Positions 48,132-61,621 of a stretch of 64,000 nucleotides of DNA are shown here, in pieces; within the stretch, counting starts at the first letter, position 1, and every line of letters starts with the position of its first letter. The stretch lies in NCBI GenBank assembly GCA_026122225.1, contig JANEZZ010000463.1, positions 62,001-126,000 of the forward strand. The letters are read 5' to 3'. Source of the stretch: Heloderma charlesbogerti (lineage: Eukaryota; Chordata; Lepidosauria; Squamata; Helodermatidae). The notes beneath the pieces are model-generated. The model did no database searches and was not told where the DNA came from. It worked only from the letters and a program-made list of their open reading frames with translations. A program made the translations under genes and the position numbers.

Positions 48132-48626
48132 GTGGTTAGCACACATTTGCACTTGCTTCTGTTGCTTTTATTGCTCAAAAAGATAGTTGGGAATGCCTTG
48201 GAAGGGGTTGTAAGGGAGGAATGATTAAAAGTGCAAATGGTTCTAACCCACTCACCTTGCGTATAACAGCAAGCACCGATGAGGCCATGCCAAAGGCATT
48301 GCCGCACTCATGCCAGGAGCAGGCATGGATGCTAACATGAGGGGTTCTACCCCTGTGATTTGGGGTAGAACCCTTATGTCAGATCCTGTGACCTGATATT
48401 CCAGTGCAAAATCATATTTTGCATTCCATATTAGTTTGAAGAAGCCAAAACAGGACTTAGGTCTCCATCTTTTCTACCTGCAGGATCAAAAAGGCTCATG
48501 AAATTTCCCTTCATATGGGAGCTACATTAGGGCATGTGGCCTGCAAGCTACAGTGTGCACAATGCCTGGCTCTTGTGTAGATCAGTCGCGCAGCATATAT
48601 TGATGTGCGTTTGTCTTTTTCAGTAA

Positions 48627-48938
<312 letters not shown>

Positions 48939-49074
48939 TGAATTGGTGCTGCCTTTACTGAATGCAAGCGCACCTCCTTCCCCAACCTGGTGCTTGTTAA
49001 TTCGGTCCAGTTTAACTTCAGCACCTACACCAAATGGGTTCTAACCACCCCGGTGGGTAACTTAAATCTGAAAT

Positions 49075-49432
49075 GGTACAGTTCAACACAGCTACCAGGG
49101 AAAAGGCCTTTTTTGCTGTGGCACCCCGGTTGAGGAACAAACTCCCTAGAGAGGTTCACCTGGCGCGTACGTTGTACCCTTTCCAGCACCAAGCGAAGAC
49201 CTTTTTATTTTCCCAGGCATTTTTAGCGTTTTAGCATCCCAGTTTTTTAGCTTTGCTGTCTTAAATCTGCTGTTGCATTTAAAACCTCTGCACTGCTGCT
49301 AGGTTTTACTCTGGTTGTATTTTTTTTTCTGTCATATTTTTGTGGTTTTAATTTTGTGAACTGCCCAGAGAGCTTTGGCTATTGGGCAGTATAAAAATGA
49401 AATACATAAATACATAAATAAACAAACACCAC
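49075..49432 (+). mobile_element. L2-type LINE, 3' end
   Basis: Ggcaccccggttgaggaaca, aactccctagagaggttcac and ggcattttta are the C-terminal end of an L2 ORF, followed by the 3' UTR with gaactgcccagagagctttg, attgggcagtataaaaatga and AATA-type tail. It is a different subfamily from the two long copies. Confidence 0.75.
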
Positions 49433-49439
49433 CCCAGAC

Positions 49440-50100
49440 TAAAAAATAAATTGAAATCTATTAAATGCTTTCTTTAAGAAAGTTACAGAATTAAGGAAAG
49501 TAGCATAGTGGTTATATGAATGTTAGAAACATTCTCTGTAATTACAGGGAAAGAGAATGTAACAAAAATATGTGATTAACCAAAAGAATTGCAATTGATA
49601 AAGCTTGCACTACGAATGTAGCTAGTGAGATAACAACTTGAGCATCTAACATTGTTATGACTCCTCCTTATCCTCCTGCTTACTACTTGCAGTTTAACAC
49701 TAAAGTAAAACATGCTAAAAATTGTTAACTCTCCCTTTTACTTCTTCCTGCACATTACTTGAATATAAAGGCCAAGCTAAAGCGTTACTGAATTCCTCCA
49801 AGTATGTGAAGAATTACATTTAGTTAAAGGCAGGAGTTGGAGTATAAAGAAAAGCCAAAGACTTGGAAATAATTCTAAGTCTTCAGAAAAAAATCTAAGG
49901 CCCAAGCTCAGAAAATATTCTAAATCCTAACTTCAGAAAGTAAAGGGTTAACATTATTTACAAGTTCTAACATCTGAGTCTAAAGAGTCCATAGTTACCC
50001 AGATCCCTGGGTCTGGTGGTCCAGATAGGGAAAGCAGCAAGAAAATGAAGTGAAGCAGCAGAAGAAAGAATGAAAGAGCTCTCGTTATATGTGCTTTTAT
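49440..50100. other. intron, no gene recognised
   Basis: AT-rich region between two L2-type 3' fragments. The interval could belong to one interrupted insertion, but I see no internal motif to prove it. Confidence 0.4.
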
Positions 50101-50104
50101 ACGT

Positions 50105-50195
50105 CCCCAGGTGAACCACCCACAGAGCTTCTGTGAACCACCCAGGGAGCTTCAGCAATTGGGCGGTATAGAAATGTGATAAATAAAGAATAATA
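50105..50195 (+). mobile_element. L2-type LINE, 3' terminal fragment
   Basis: Gaaccacccagggagcttca, gcaattgggcggtatagaaa, then gataaataaag. Same tail as at 49360..49432. Confidence 0.65.
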
Positions 50196-50199
50196 CACT

Positions 50200-51035
50200 T
50201 GTTCTGGTCAAAGGTGGAGGCCCCAATGAGTGATGTGACAATCTTCCTGTCAAAAATGGGATGTGTGAGTGGGTAGGCCACCCATTCACCAGTTAGAAGT
50301 GAGGTGTCTATCTATCCCCCAACAATCTCACATTTTATACCTACGTGTTTTGGGAAGATCTCTGGAACTACGACTGATGGGTTTATTTGAACCTTCCCAA
50401 AATGTGGCTAAAAGTCTACCATCTGGGAATGTTATCTTGATTGACCTATTGCTCCTTGGTACATCTCCTTTGAACTCATGGTCATCTTTGGTCATATCCA
50501 CCCCAACACCTCCTCCCAATTGTTGCTCGTGCTCAGTGCTATGGCTTCCCTCTCCCAACGAACGCTGAGTAAGGACATTTTCTTACCTGCAAGTGTATAA
50601 CACGAGATATCAAGTAGCAATTTTCCTCCTGCTAATGGGTGTCTGAGCATGCTCAGTTCTTCTGTCCTTTTGCTCATATCAGCTTCTTTGTCAGCACAGC
50701 ACAGCCCATTGCTATGCTCTGTGAAGCCGCTTGCAAATACAGCTACATTTTGTACTCCTATTTCAAATCCGGTCCTGTAACATCTTAGTTAGAGGGATTA
50801 TAATGCCATAGCATCAATTGGCGTAGAATCACAATTTCAGGTTCTTCTTGCCCGTAGGTCAGGGGTCTAGAATCTGGGGTCTTTTAGGGGGTTGTCCCAA
50901 AACCCTCATTCAGATCATTCAACCATTCCAGATCAAATTAGCCATCTTCAGTTTGAAGTAGCCTCTTCAGTCTTTTGTTAGCAAAAGTATTTAACCCTTT
51001 TGGCACCAGATTAACAGTGCCCTCTATATGTATTG
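50200..51035. other. intron, no gene recognised
   Basis: Overlapping frames on both strands (50269..50568, 50328..50558) without recognisable motifs. Confidence 0.45.
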
Positions 51036-51039
51036 GACG

Positions 51040-51125
51040 GGAAGCCCAGTCAGGATGGCCGATGGCCAGCAATGATGGGAGATGCAGTCCAACACATCTG
51101 GAGGGCACCAGATTGGGGAAGGCTG
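51040..51125. mobile_element. family P MITE, half copy
   Basis: Only one arm is clear: ggccagcaatgatgggag, cagtccaacacatctggagg, caccagattggggaaggctg. Confidence 0.6.
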
Positions 51126-51927
51126 AAGTAGACATCAGTGCAGTCCTCTTGATCTATATTCATTTGGCAGTATCAGTTACGTTTTATGCCAGAAGTAGGC
51201 CTCATTAAATAATGTTCCTAACTGGGGATAAATGCATAGCTGCTTTGCCAGTGAAAAGATCAAAGGCCACCCAAAGAAGCTTAGTTCTTTCCTTACCACA
51301 TTAGTGCTTTTCATAATGGATAACTATTACTGTTAGAACTCTTTGTCCTCTGTAACAGTGGAAATCTGCAAGGTTTCTGCACTTATATCGAACATGGATG
51401 AATACACAGATTTGGTGGGAAAGGATGAGCAAAACTCTTTCAACCCGATCCAGTGAAGGCAATCCACATGCATGCAACAGTGCTTCACAGCTGGCTCCCT
51501 TATCCTTACTGAATCCCCAGATCTACTACCCAGGGATTGTGCTCTCCGTTTTGACAGTGCCAGGCATCTGTTTGTGGGGACTGAATCCAGCATCCATACT
51601 TCCTCCCACTCAGACAGCCCTTTCAACACCGGCAAAGCCAGCCATCTGTTGTCAGGGAGTGCCTCAAGTGTTGTCTGCTGGCTGTTGCACAAGAGTGTCT
51701 GGATTGAGGCCTCCACCTTTCCCAGTATGCCCCACCAACCATACACAAAGGAGCAGGTTCAGAATAGAATCTGTACATTGAGCATGGCTGTGCAAAAGCA
51801 GACCTCATTAGGTCTTACAGATAAGTGTGATTTTATTTTGAGTGCAGAAGAATACATAAGGTTGCTTGGCACCCAGTTTTGGGTGTTAATAAGTCTGGAT
51901 ATAAAATTATACTTGTATCTAATAAAG

Positions 51928-52045
51928 CAGCCTTTCCCATATAACACCCTCCAGTTGTGTTGGACTCAAATGCCAATCATTCCCAGTCAGCATTGCTATA
52001 GTTGTAGTTTAACACATCTGGAGAGTGCCAGGTTGAAGAAGGCTG
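51928..52045. mobile_element. hAT-like 118-bp palindromic MITE (family P) with target duplication
   Basis: The element runs CAGCCTTTCCC to GAAGGCTG and has the same length as the copy at 41010. Flanks are TAATAAAG (51920..51927) and TAATCAAG (52046..52053), 7 of 8 identical. The arms are more diverged than in the 41010 copy. Confidence 0.8.
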
Positions 52046-52462
52046 TAATCAAGAATAAGCCTACCCAATTAGATCATGTCAGGGATTCATATTCAAGATG
52101 GTATCATGGATATCAAAGACCAGGGTAGGTGCCATTGAATGAATTTGCCCCACTCTAACTGGTACTATGTGCCCCAGTCTTTGGACTGGGGCACACATTA
52201 CAGCCACCATATGGGTGGTGCTTTAAAGTGCATCACCATAGTTTATTTGCAACAACTTGCCATGTGTATTAGGCCATTTTCTTCACACTACTGCAGCCTT
52301 GGATCCCCTGTCCCCGCCCTCATGTTGGCATGGAGAAAATTTCCCAGTCCATATGATGAGCCAATGAAGAATTTTCACAGCAGTTGTTCAGTGAGGGGGA
52401 AATGCCTAAGGAAGTTGTAGAACCACCTTCATTGGAACCTTTTTAAAGAGGATGGTTTAATT

Positions 52463-52620
52463 CAGGGGTGGTCAACGTATCAACTCATGAGGCACTTTTG
52501 TGCAATTCATGAAGTGTTGTTAAATTACTGTTTTTTAAAAAGTATCTGACCCACAGAGCTAAGCTGCAAAATGCGATGGCCAAAATGCTAAAAATCCAAG
52601 TAAAAAGAAGCCAATATTTA
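52463..52620. mobile_element. possible hAT-like element, left end
   Basis: CAGGGGTGGTCAACGTATCA resembles the hAT ends elsewhere in the window. No convincing right end was found. Confidence 0.4.
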
Positions 52621-52653
52621 GGGCATAACCTGCCAAAGTAAGCACTTTTAACA

Positions 52654-52797
52654 GTGCAATTCTATGCAAGTTTACTCAGAAGTAGGTCTCACTAAGTTCA
52701 ATGGGATGTAAGCTGCAATCCTATACCTCTTTACCTGGGAGTTAGCCCCCTTGAACTCAGTGTGACTTACTTCTGAGTAGACATGTATAGGATTGAA
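52654..52797. mobile_element. family H2 MITE, one and a half copies
   Basis: Gtgcaattctatgcaag, then tgcaatcctatacctc, gaactcagtgtgacttactt, ctgagtagacatgtatagga. Inverted ends and core match the other H2 copies. Confidence 0.65.
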
Positions 52798-53309
52798 CTA
52801 TTAATGCCTAGTAAGTGAGTTTAGGACGGTAGCCTAATTCCCATTTATTTCAATGGGACAGATTTAAGGAAATGCTTAAAAATTCCATTGAAATCAATGG
52901 GAGCGAATCATGCCTCTAATGTTTTCATTTTTTTACCATTTTAAAGGTCAAATGTGGACGCTGTGTTCTTATATCTCTTTTTCTTTTAGTATGCTCTCTT
53001 TTTCATCTTTGATAAACAATTTCAGAACAAGAATATTTGTGAGAAAAGTACAACAATCCACTAACTCTAGGTTGGTACCTGCCTATTAATATATAAATTA
53101 CATGAAATACAAGACATCAAATATGCAAATTAGACCCTCTGGGACGTGGCACATTTTTCCATATAGCCCTCAAAAGGTGAATAAGTTGCCCATTCAAAAT
53201 GTACCACTAACCAGTTGTTACCTGGGAATGGATCAAATGGTTGCAGATCCTCCCAGATGTAATTTTGTAGTGAAAACATATCAGAAGCTGTTTACCCTCT
53301 CATGCCTAA

Positions 53310-55349
<2,040 letters not shown>

Positions 55350-55440
55350 CTTAAATTAGTTATGACTAACTATGTTCTAACCATGGTCCCATTGGTTTCA
55401 ATGAGTCTACTCTAAGTATGACTAAGTCTGGATCCAGCCC
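55350..55440. mobile_element. H2-related MITE remnant
   Basis: Attggtttcaatgagtctac and taagtctggatccagccc match the right part of the copy at 45905. Confidence 0.45.
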
Positions 55441-55459
55441 AGTGTTTATAATTTGGGAA

Positions 55460-55656
55460 TGGTTGTTGGTTCCTGGTAGAGCACGTTCACCCCATGCAGA
55501 AAGTCCCAGGTTCAATCCCCAGCATCTCCAGTTAAAAAGGTAGGAAGGCGTGGGAAAGACCTCTGCTTGAGACTCTGGAAAGCCACTGCTAGTCAGAGTA
55601 GAAAGTACTGGGCTAGATAGACAAATAGTCTGACCTTATATAAGGCAATTTCATTC
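55460..55656 (+). mobile_element. tRNA-derived SINE
   Basis: A tRNA-like head with a degenerate A box (gttcctggtagagcac) and a B box (aggttcaatcccc) is followed by a body ending gctagatagacaaatagtct, gaccttatataaggcaattt. It fits a common reptile SINE, judged from memory. A reverse fragment lies at 33082. Confidence 0.7.
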
Positions 55657-55786
55657 CTCCTTTGCTGAAGCACAACAGACAACAGAATAAGAGGGGAAGG
55701 GAAACAAAACTCCACTTTAGCCATCCTGTTCATAGCTTCAGTCTGGTTTCTAACACTGAATAAACACTACATTTTCATGACTCTTA

Positions 55787-55870
55787 GGCTGTATCCTATG
55801 CACACTTGCCTGGGGGTAAGTCCTATTGAGCACAGTAGAACATGCTTCTGAATAAATATGAATGGGATCA
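55787..55870. mobile_element. family H2 MITE remnant
   Basis: Ggctgtatcctatgcacact, tgcctgggggtaagtcctat, then atgcttctgaataaatatga. The right end is eroded. Confidence 0.55.
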
Positions 55871-56218
55871 GGCTGTTAGGCTGTTTAACCTTTGCAGAGA
55901 TAGAACAAGATACAAGCAGAGATTCATGCCTCCTTACATGCATGTCTCTAAGATGCCATCGCCATTTCGTGAGTGCACAGGTGCCTGTACTTCTGAATTT
56001 TATAGAAGGGTGAGACTTTTTCTGGAATAATTCCAAATGCATTTTTCATGTAGGCTGCCCTTGTCCCCATAAGTGCAACCACAGTGACTCGAATAGTTAA
56101 ACTAAACACAAATCTCCCAGTAACAGTGCTTGAGGGGGCCTTACTAGCTCTGGATTGGACTGTGGGAAGTGCAGTTCATGCTACTCTTTTCTGATGCTTC
56201 GTTTTGAAACTTCCACAG

Positions 56219-56347
56219 GTGACCACAGACATGTATCAGGTTTTAACAGTGAACAACTATCAACTAGAATGCCGAGGGGTCGTTAAGGTCAAAGGTAAAG
56301 GAGAAATGACCACCTACTTTCTAAACGAAGGCCCACCAGCCAGTTAG
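56219..56347 (+). CDS. ADCY5: ADCY5 last coding exon and stop
   Basis: The exon starts after aacttccacag with GTG (V) and encodes TTDMYQVL through [22 protein letters not shown], then TAG at 56345..56347. The Lys of VKGKGE is the conserved phosphate-contacting lysine of C2. The C terminus has the same length as mammalian ADCY5 and ends GPPAS rather than GPPLS. Confidence 0.96.
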   Translation: MTTDMYQVLTVNNYQLECRGVVKVKGKGEMTTYFLNEGPPAS

Positions 56348-57292
56348 CAGCAGTGGGCAAGAATGACTCGAGAACGGCTCAGTTTGATTCAAACACAAGA
56401 GTAAATGGGAGGAAAATCCACTGTTTAGCGGTGAATCGAATACCAAGGCACAGCTGAGTATTTCATGTGATGCCTTTCTAGCGGGATTGCGTGCAAGAAA
56501 AAAATACTGTTTAGGCTACATAGCACACAATTCAGAAGCTACCTAGCACTGCTGTGGATTCTTTTCTAGGTTGAGTGTAAATGAATTGACCAAAGATTTA
56601 TGCTTAATGGAATTCCAAGATGAAGACATGGATCTGAGATCTTCAATGAGGCTGCTACGCAAGACTTAAGATATTTAAGTATTTATTTGAAGTAACACAA
56701 TGTTTTTACTTGGTTTGAAAGAAAGTATGATTCATTGCAACACAAGGGAAAAAAATGAACAGCATTACTTTGGAAAGGCTGTGCACTCCCATACTATTTC
56801 TGGTCTGTGCTGTCAGCTCCTTAAAGTGTGCCACTGTTCTTTTATTAGCTGTTTGAGTGGGCTTTTAAAATTAAAAATATCACCCACTATTGCTCTTTAC
56901 AAAGGGCCTTTTTTATGATGCCATCTGTAATGTTTTTAAATGGAAAAAATGCCTTGTTATGTACTTCCGCCATCCGTACCCTTACACAGCTAGGGAGTTT
57001 CTTCTTTTTTACCAGGACGGATGTATTGAAAGGAAGAGAGAAATTGGTTACAGTGAGGAAGAACGACTTTTCTGACATATTTATTAAATGGAAAGGCCTT
57101 CTCACTCCTGTGCAGTGCATATCAGTTTACACATCAAAGACCAGCTGTCAACATGAAACACTTGGACAGAGAGTTTCCTCTGAAATGTATGGAATTGTTG
57201 GTTTGGGGGAAGGGGGATTTTGTATTTTGTAATATGGAAGATACTGAGATCTAACAAATATACCAAAATTCTATATTTTGAAAATTATGTGC

Positions 57293-57298
57293 ATTAAA
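57293..57298 (+). promoter_or_regulatory. candidate proximal polyadenylation signal ATTAAA
   Basis: This is the common variant hexamer, 945 bases after the ADCY5 stop. It could give a short 3' UTR that lacks the MITE at 58217..58304. Confidence 0.3.
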
Positions 57299-58216
57299 CG
57301 TCGCCCAATTGAACAACAGTGATCCATATGTGGATCTGCTGTAATGGGGTGCACCAAATTGCTGTGACAAGTTGTGGGAAGGGGGCCCTCAGTTCCAGCA
57401 CCCTAACTGAGCACCTGGCAACTAGTCCAGCATCTATCAGCTGTTAGGCAGGGCAGGGGCATCTAGACTCCATCCTGTATCTCCTAACAGTTGATCAGCA
57501 TCTAAGACAGAAGCCCCTAACCCTACCTGCTAAAGAGGCACCCAGGCGGAGTCCAATCACTCCTTTTCCCCTTCTGGTTCCCTGAGAGTTGATCAGGGCT
57601 AGATGTCTGTGCTCTCCGCTGATGTCTCCAAGTCCAGCAATAGGTGTGAAGCCTTCTGCTGTGCTCGCAATTTTTAGGATTGGGGCCAGGGGCTGTGTGC
57701 ACAAGGACACACTGGGAGGTGTACATAAGCTATAGAATTGTGTGATGTTCTTTTCATTATTTTCTGAGTTGCAGACTTGGCAGTTTTCAGACAAACACTG
57801 AATGGTTCAGGAAACAAGCAAAAACAACAACAGAAGGGTGTCCAGGTTGTAAAGTGTGTGAAACCTATGATTAAATGGGCAAGGAAAATCAAGAGCTAGC
57901 ACAGCTACATTCATTCCTGTTGTTGGAAGGAGTTGAGCGCCAGAGATAAATATGTGTCCACAATTCTGAAATTGTTTGTCAAGGGCACTCTGACAAAAGC
58001 CATTTCCAGTGTGCATCTGAACTGTAGCAGAAGAGGAATTAAAAAAAAACCGAATCTAGAATTTTTTTAAAAGACAGTGAATGTTTAGTTTGTGTAACAA
58101 CTGTCTGTATAAGTAAAGTTCTACAGAATATTACCTAGAATTTTTGCTCTCTTGGATTGACGGAGTTATATTCCATTATTGATTCACATATTATGGATTT
58201 CAGTTTGAAGATTTAC

Positions 58217-58304
58217 TGTGCTATCCTATGTATGTCTACTCAGAAGTAAGCCCCGCTGTGTTCAATAGGGCTTACTCCCAGGAAAGTGTTATAGGATTGC
58301 ACCC
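58217..58304. mobile_element. family H2 MITE in the ADCY5 3' UTR
   Basis: It starts tgtgctatcctatgtatgtc and ends gttataggattgcaccc, then taa. The core is gtgttcaatagggcttactc. It lies between the two candidate polyadenylation signals. Confidence 0.7.
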
Positions 58305-58447
58305 TAAGGCAATTTTTCATAACCAAACAATTAATTGTATTGATTGGTTCTCTGCAGATTTTGAGATGGTCTATCGTGCTGAACAATGTTTAAAAAGATG
58401 GGACTTGATTTTCCAAAAGAGGGAATTATTAATATATCTTTGAGTGA

Positions 58448-58453
58448 AATAAA
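58448..58453 (+). promoter_or_regulatory. candidate distal polyadenylation signal AATAAA
   Basis: A canonical hexamer lies 2.1 kb after the ADCY5 stop and is followed within 30 bases by T-rich sequence. The position fits a 3' UTR of ordinary length for this gene. Confidence 0.5.
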
Positions 58454-58470
58454 TACATTTTGAACTTTTA

Positions 58471-60540
58471 AAGGAAAAGTCCCCTTCATATTTTATTAAA
58501 AAATATAAAAGCATAAAAACCTATATTTTTGTATTTCAGTCGGGGAAAACTTTTGATATTGAATTTGGCTATCTTAAAAAGGACTCCAACATTTTGACAT
58601 TTTTTCCACTCTTCTCAGGGCAGAATTTCCATAATTTTCCTAACCTGATGATTCCCCAATGTTGGCAATTGTGACATGAGGTTTTATGTTTCTCTTTGAG
58701 CAAGAAACAAAATATAAATCTATGGTCTCAGTGAATTTGCTATATTGTTCAACACAATGGTGGCATTAAACGGTTTTAAAACTAGAGCTTCAGTAGCATC
58801 CCTCTTTCCTTTCATCCTTCACCTTTCTACTAGGGCACATCCTGGAATAGTACCATAGCCTGACCTCTAGAAAACTGCCAAGTCTGCCCTTGTACTATAT
58901 TTTTGAACCTTTAAAAAATCCCATCTGATTTTCAAAGGTCTTTATTTACACAGTACTGCAGCTTGTTCTTCATCACCTTATCACCTTCCACCATTTGTTT
59001 GTGCCACCATATACCACTTCCAAATTTTAATTAATAGCACAAGATAGGATCATTTTGTTTTAGGTTTGCCTCCTGCTTTGAAGTGTGCATTCTTAACATT
59101 TTGAGCAGACCACCTTGCGCGATTGTGTTGTCAATGAAATTTTCAGTCGCCTGTATCTCTGACTGTGATTGTTGACTGTGTCATGATCATTTCAAGGGGT
59201 AAGCACTCTTTATTCTGGCTCTCACAAAAATGGATACAGTTATGATTTCCCATGGAAATTGCAATTTGTTTAAGTAATTTAACAACTATATTAAACACTG
59301 TTTCACTTGTGAATCTGCCCGTTTTTTCCCATTAAAGTCTGGATCATGAAAGGCCCAGAAATAATTTTGTAGAATAAAAGTAAAATACAATTTAATATTT
59401 GTCTGGGGTGACAACAGGATTTTGTACACCATGTTTACCTCCCAAATATGTTTCAGCATAATCAGTTCAGTTAGGATGGCTCTTCAGGCTTGTGTAATTT
59501 ATCCCAACAAATATTCCTGTTCATTGATGAATTTATGGATGATATTTGAGCATGCTGTATCACAGGAAGCAGGAAGAAGAGACTGGTGACTTCACCCTGG
59601 GATGCACCTATTCATTTCTCCATGACTGCATGGAAGACGACTGCCAGAGAAACCAGAACAAAATATTCTGATCAACAAACTGGTTATTAGTCTCAGCCCC
59701 TGGATCTAAAAGGAGAAGCAAACAGGTACAAGACATTTTGAAATGAAAGAGTCAATTGGGGTATTTAATTTTTATGTCCAAATTCAATGAAGCTATACTT
59801 TATAGAGAACTATAGATGAGGTAGGAGGCTGAAAGCAGGAGGGTGGTTCAGACCTACTCAACTAATTGTATATAAGGACTAGTAACCCTAAATGTATGCA
59901 AGAACACTGCAATCTGCATTAAGTGGCAAATCCAACTAATTCAATGCCACCCAGATGAACAATGCAATGCAGATTGGGATTTCCATGCAGATGCTCCTCT
60001 GAACCTGCATCATCTGTGCATGCATAGAAGCCAACTCCCCCACAGAGATTTCTCTTGCTGCAATGGTATGTCTCTTTTCAATATGACATTGTGAAACTCA
60101 GCTGCATACAGTTTGGAACAAAAATATTATGAAATCAGCTAGTTTTATTTTCTAATCACCATACATACTCTAAAAACATACATGTGCCTGATATGTCTGA
60201 AGATATTCTTTAGATATTGAGAGAGGCAGTTGCTGGCTAATCAGTAAGAAATAGGGAAACTCATCTGGAGCCTCACCTACTATTTAACTCCAGCATATTG
60301 AAGTCATCATTGTCATCCACAGCTGATACCTTTCCATGTTAGTCTCCGTTAAGGTAAGTAGGGAAAGCAGCAGAACAGAGGGGTCTTGTTATTAATTTTG
60401 CTAATACAATGGTGGTCTCCAGCAAATGCAAAGTAAAGCAGCACCTACTGAGAAATAGGGACATACTAAGCAGGCCAAGTGTCAATACATTGGTTTAAAA
60501 AGATATCATTTCAAATCAGGGCTATGTGGAAATGGCATAG
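58471..60540. other. intergenic, no gene recognised
   Basis: Beyond the probable ADCY5 polyadenylation site and before the DIRS element. AT-rich, no clear ORF. Confidence 0.5.
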
Positions 60541-60857
60541 CCCATATTCCTTCTTCGTGGTCTCTGTGCATCATACGTATGGGCTCTGCACCTGTGCAGA
60601 GCCTCATTTGGGAACACTTCTATACCTAAGGAACGTTTTTGGTGGGAACCCTCCCCCACCAATCCCACTGACCATGTCCGAGTGGGTTCCCACCTACCTC
60701 CTCAGTTCCTTTTCAACCACCGTCACAGCTGCCTCTTCGGGAACTTTGTGCACATTTTTTTTTCACATTATTGTGCCAAGGTTCTTGTTTCTTCTTGTTA
60801 TCAAAAATAGAGTAATTAGTTTTTCTTAGGTCTTTGTATATATAGTTTTCTCAGCGT

Positions 60858-61493
60858 ATGGCATTAAAAAACCCCTTCAGAAAGTGCGTCTGCTGTGGTA
60901 GCGAGTTACCTCCCTCTGACAGACATTCTTTATGCCTTCTTTGCCTCGGAGAGGCCCACGCTGTGGAAACTTGTTATCATTGCCAATCGTTTTCCAAACA
61001 AGCCTCTAAAAATCACTCAGACAGATTGAAAGTGATTTTGTTGGAAAGGGCACTGGAGGTGGTGGACACCCAGAAGTCTCAGGCTCCATTGGGTGCCCCA
61101 CGGTCCACAGGTATGCCTCAACCCACTTGGGTTTCACCCCCTCAATCAACATCAGAGGTGGGGCACACGGACCCTCCTACACCGGGTCACTTGCTGACGC
61201 CATCTGTGGCTAAAAAGATCTCTAAAAAGGTGAAGCGCTCTAAGCCCACGCCAGAGATAGTACCAAAGAAAAAGCAAAGGAAGAAGGCTAAAAGAACTCC
61301 TCCAAGAGTCTCGGAGAAGAAGATGGGCATTGGACAACCACAACAGCACAGTCTTTCAGGCGAAGCATTAGTTTTGACAGTACCAACCATACTTTCAAAG
61401 GCAGGCTACAGATCGTACCCCACGATACCAGCCACAGCACCAACAGAGGAAGCAGTATTCTTCCAAGTTTTGTCAATCCCGCATGAAGTCTGA
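60858..61493 (+). CDS. DIRS gag-like ORF, 211 codons
   Basis: The frame is open from ATG to TGA. The N terminus has an ordered cysteine pattern: VCCGSELPPSDRHSLCLLCLG, then H-x5-CYHC (20 residues further). This is the zinc-ribbon-like head common to DIRS gag ORFs. The middle is Pro/Ser-rich, and 140-170 is strongly basic (KKISKKVKRSK, KKKQRKKAKR), suggesting nucleic-acid binding. The C-terminal part is probably truncated compared with intact gag proteins. It lies 129 bases before the RT frame. Confidence 0.6.
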   Translation: MALKNPFRKCVCCGSELPPSDRHSLCLLCLGEAHAVETCYHCQSFSKQASKNHSDRLKVILLERALEVVDTQKSQAPLGAPRSTGMPQPTWVSPPQSTSEVGHTDPPTPGHLLTPSVAKKISKKVKRSKPTPEIVPKKKQRKKAKRTPPRVSEKKMGIGQPQQHSLSGEALVLTVPTILSKAGYRSYPTIPATAPTEEAVFFQVLSIPHEV

Positions 61494-61621
61494 CACTTCT
61501 TCCAAATGGCGTCTTTGATTTGGAACTCCTCCGTGTCGTTCCGCCTCCCTCTACTACAATATTTGGCAACCGCCTATCTTTATTTCTACCAGCTTGGCAG
61601 ACAATAACATTACATTCTTAG

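Larger units (their letters stand above)
56348..58470 (+). other. ADCY5: ADCY5 3' UTR (probable extent)
   Basis: Non-coding sequence follows the ADCY5 stop. No splice signal is needed. The end is inferred from an AATAAA at 58448..58453. An ATTAAA at 57293..57298 could serve a shorter form. The region includes a Harbinger-like MITE at 58217..58304. Only transcript data can fix the true end. Confidence 0.55.

Noticed and set aside
51333..52128. Overlapping frames of 127 to 218 codons on both strands
   Set aside because: No motifs, open in several frames at once, and the last part lies in a hAT-like MITE.
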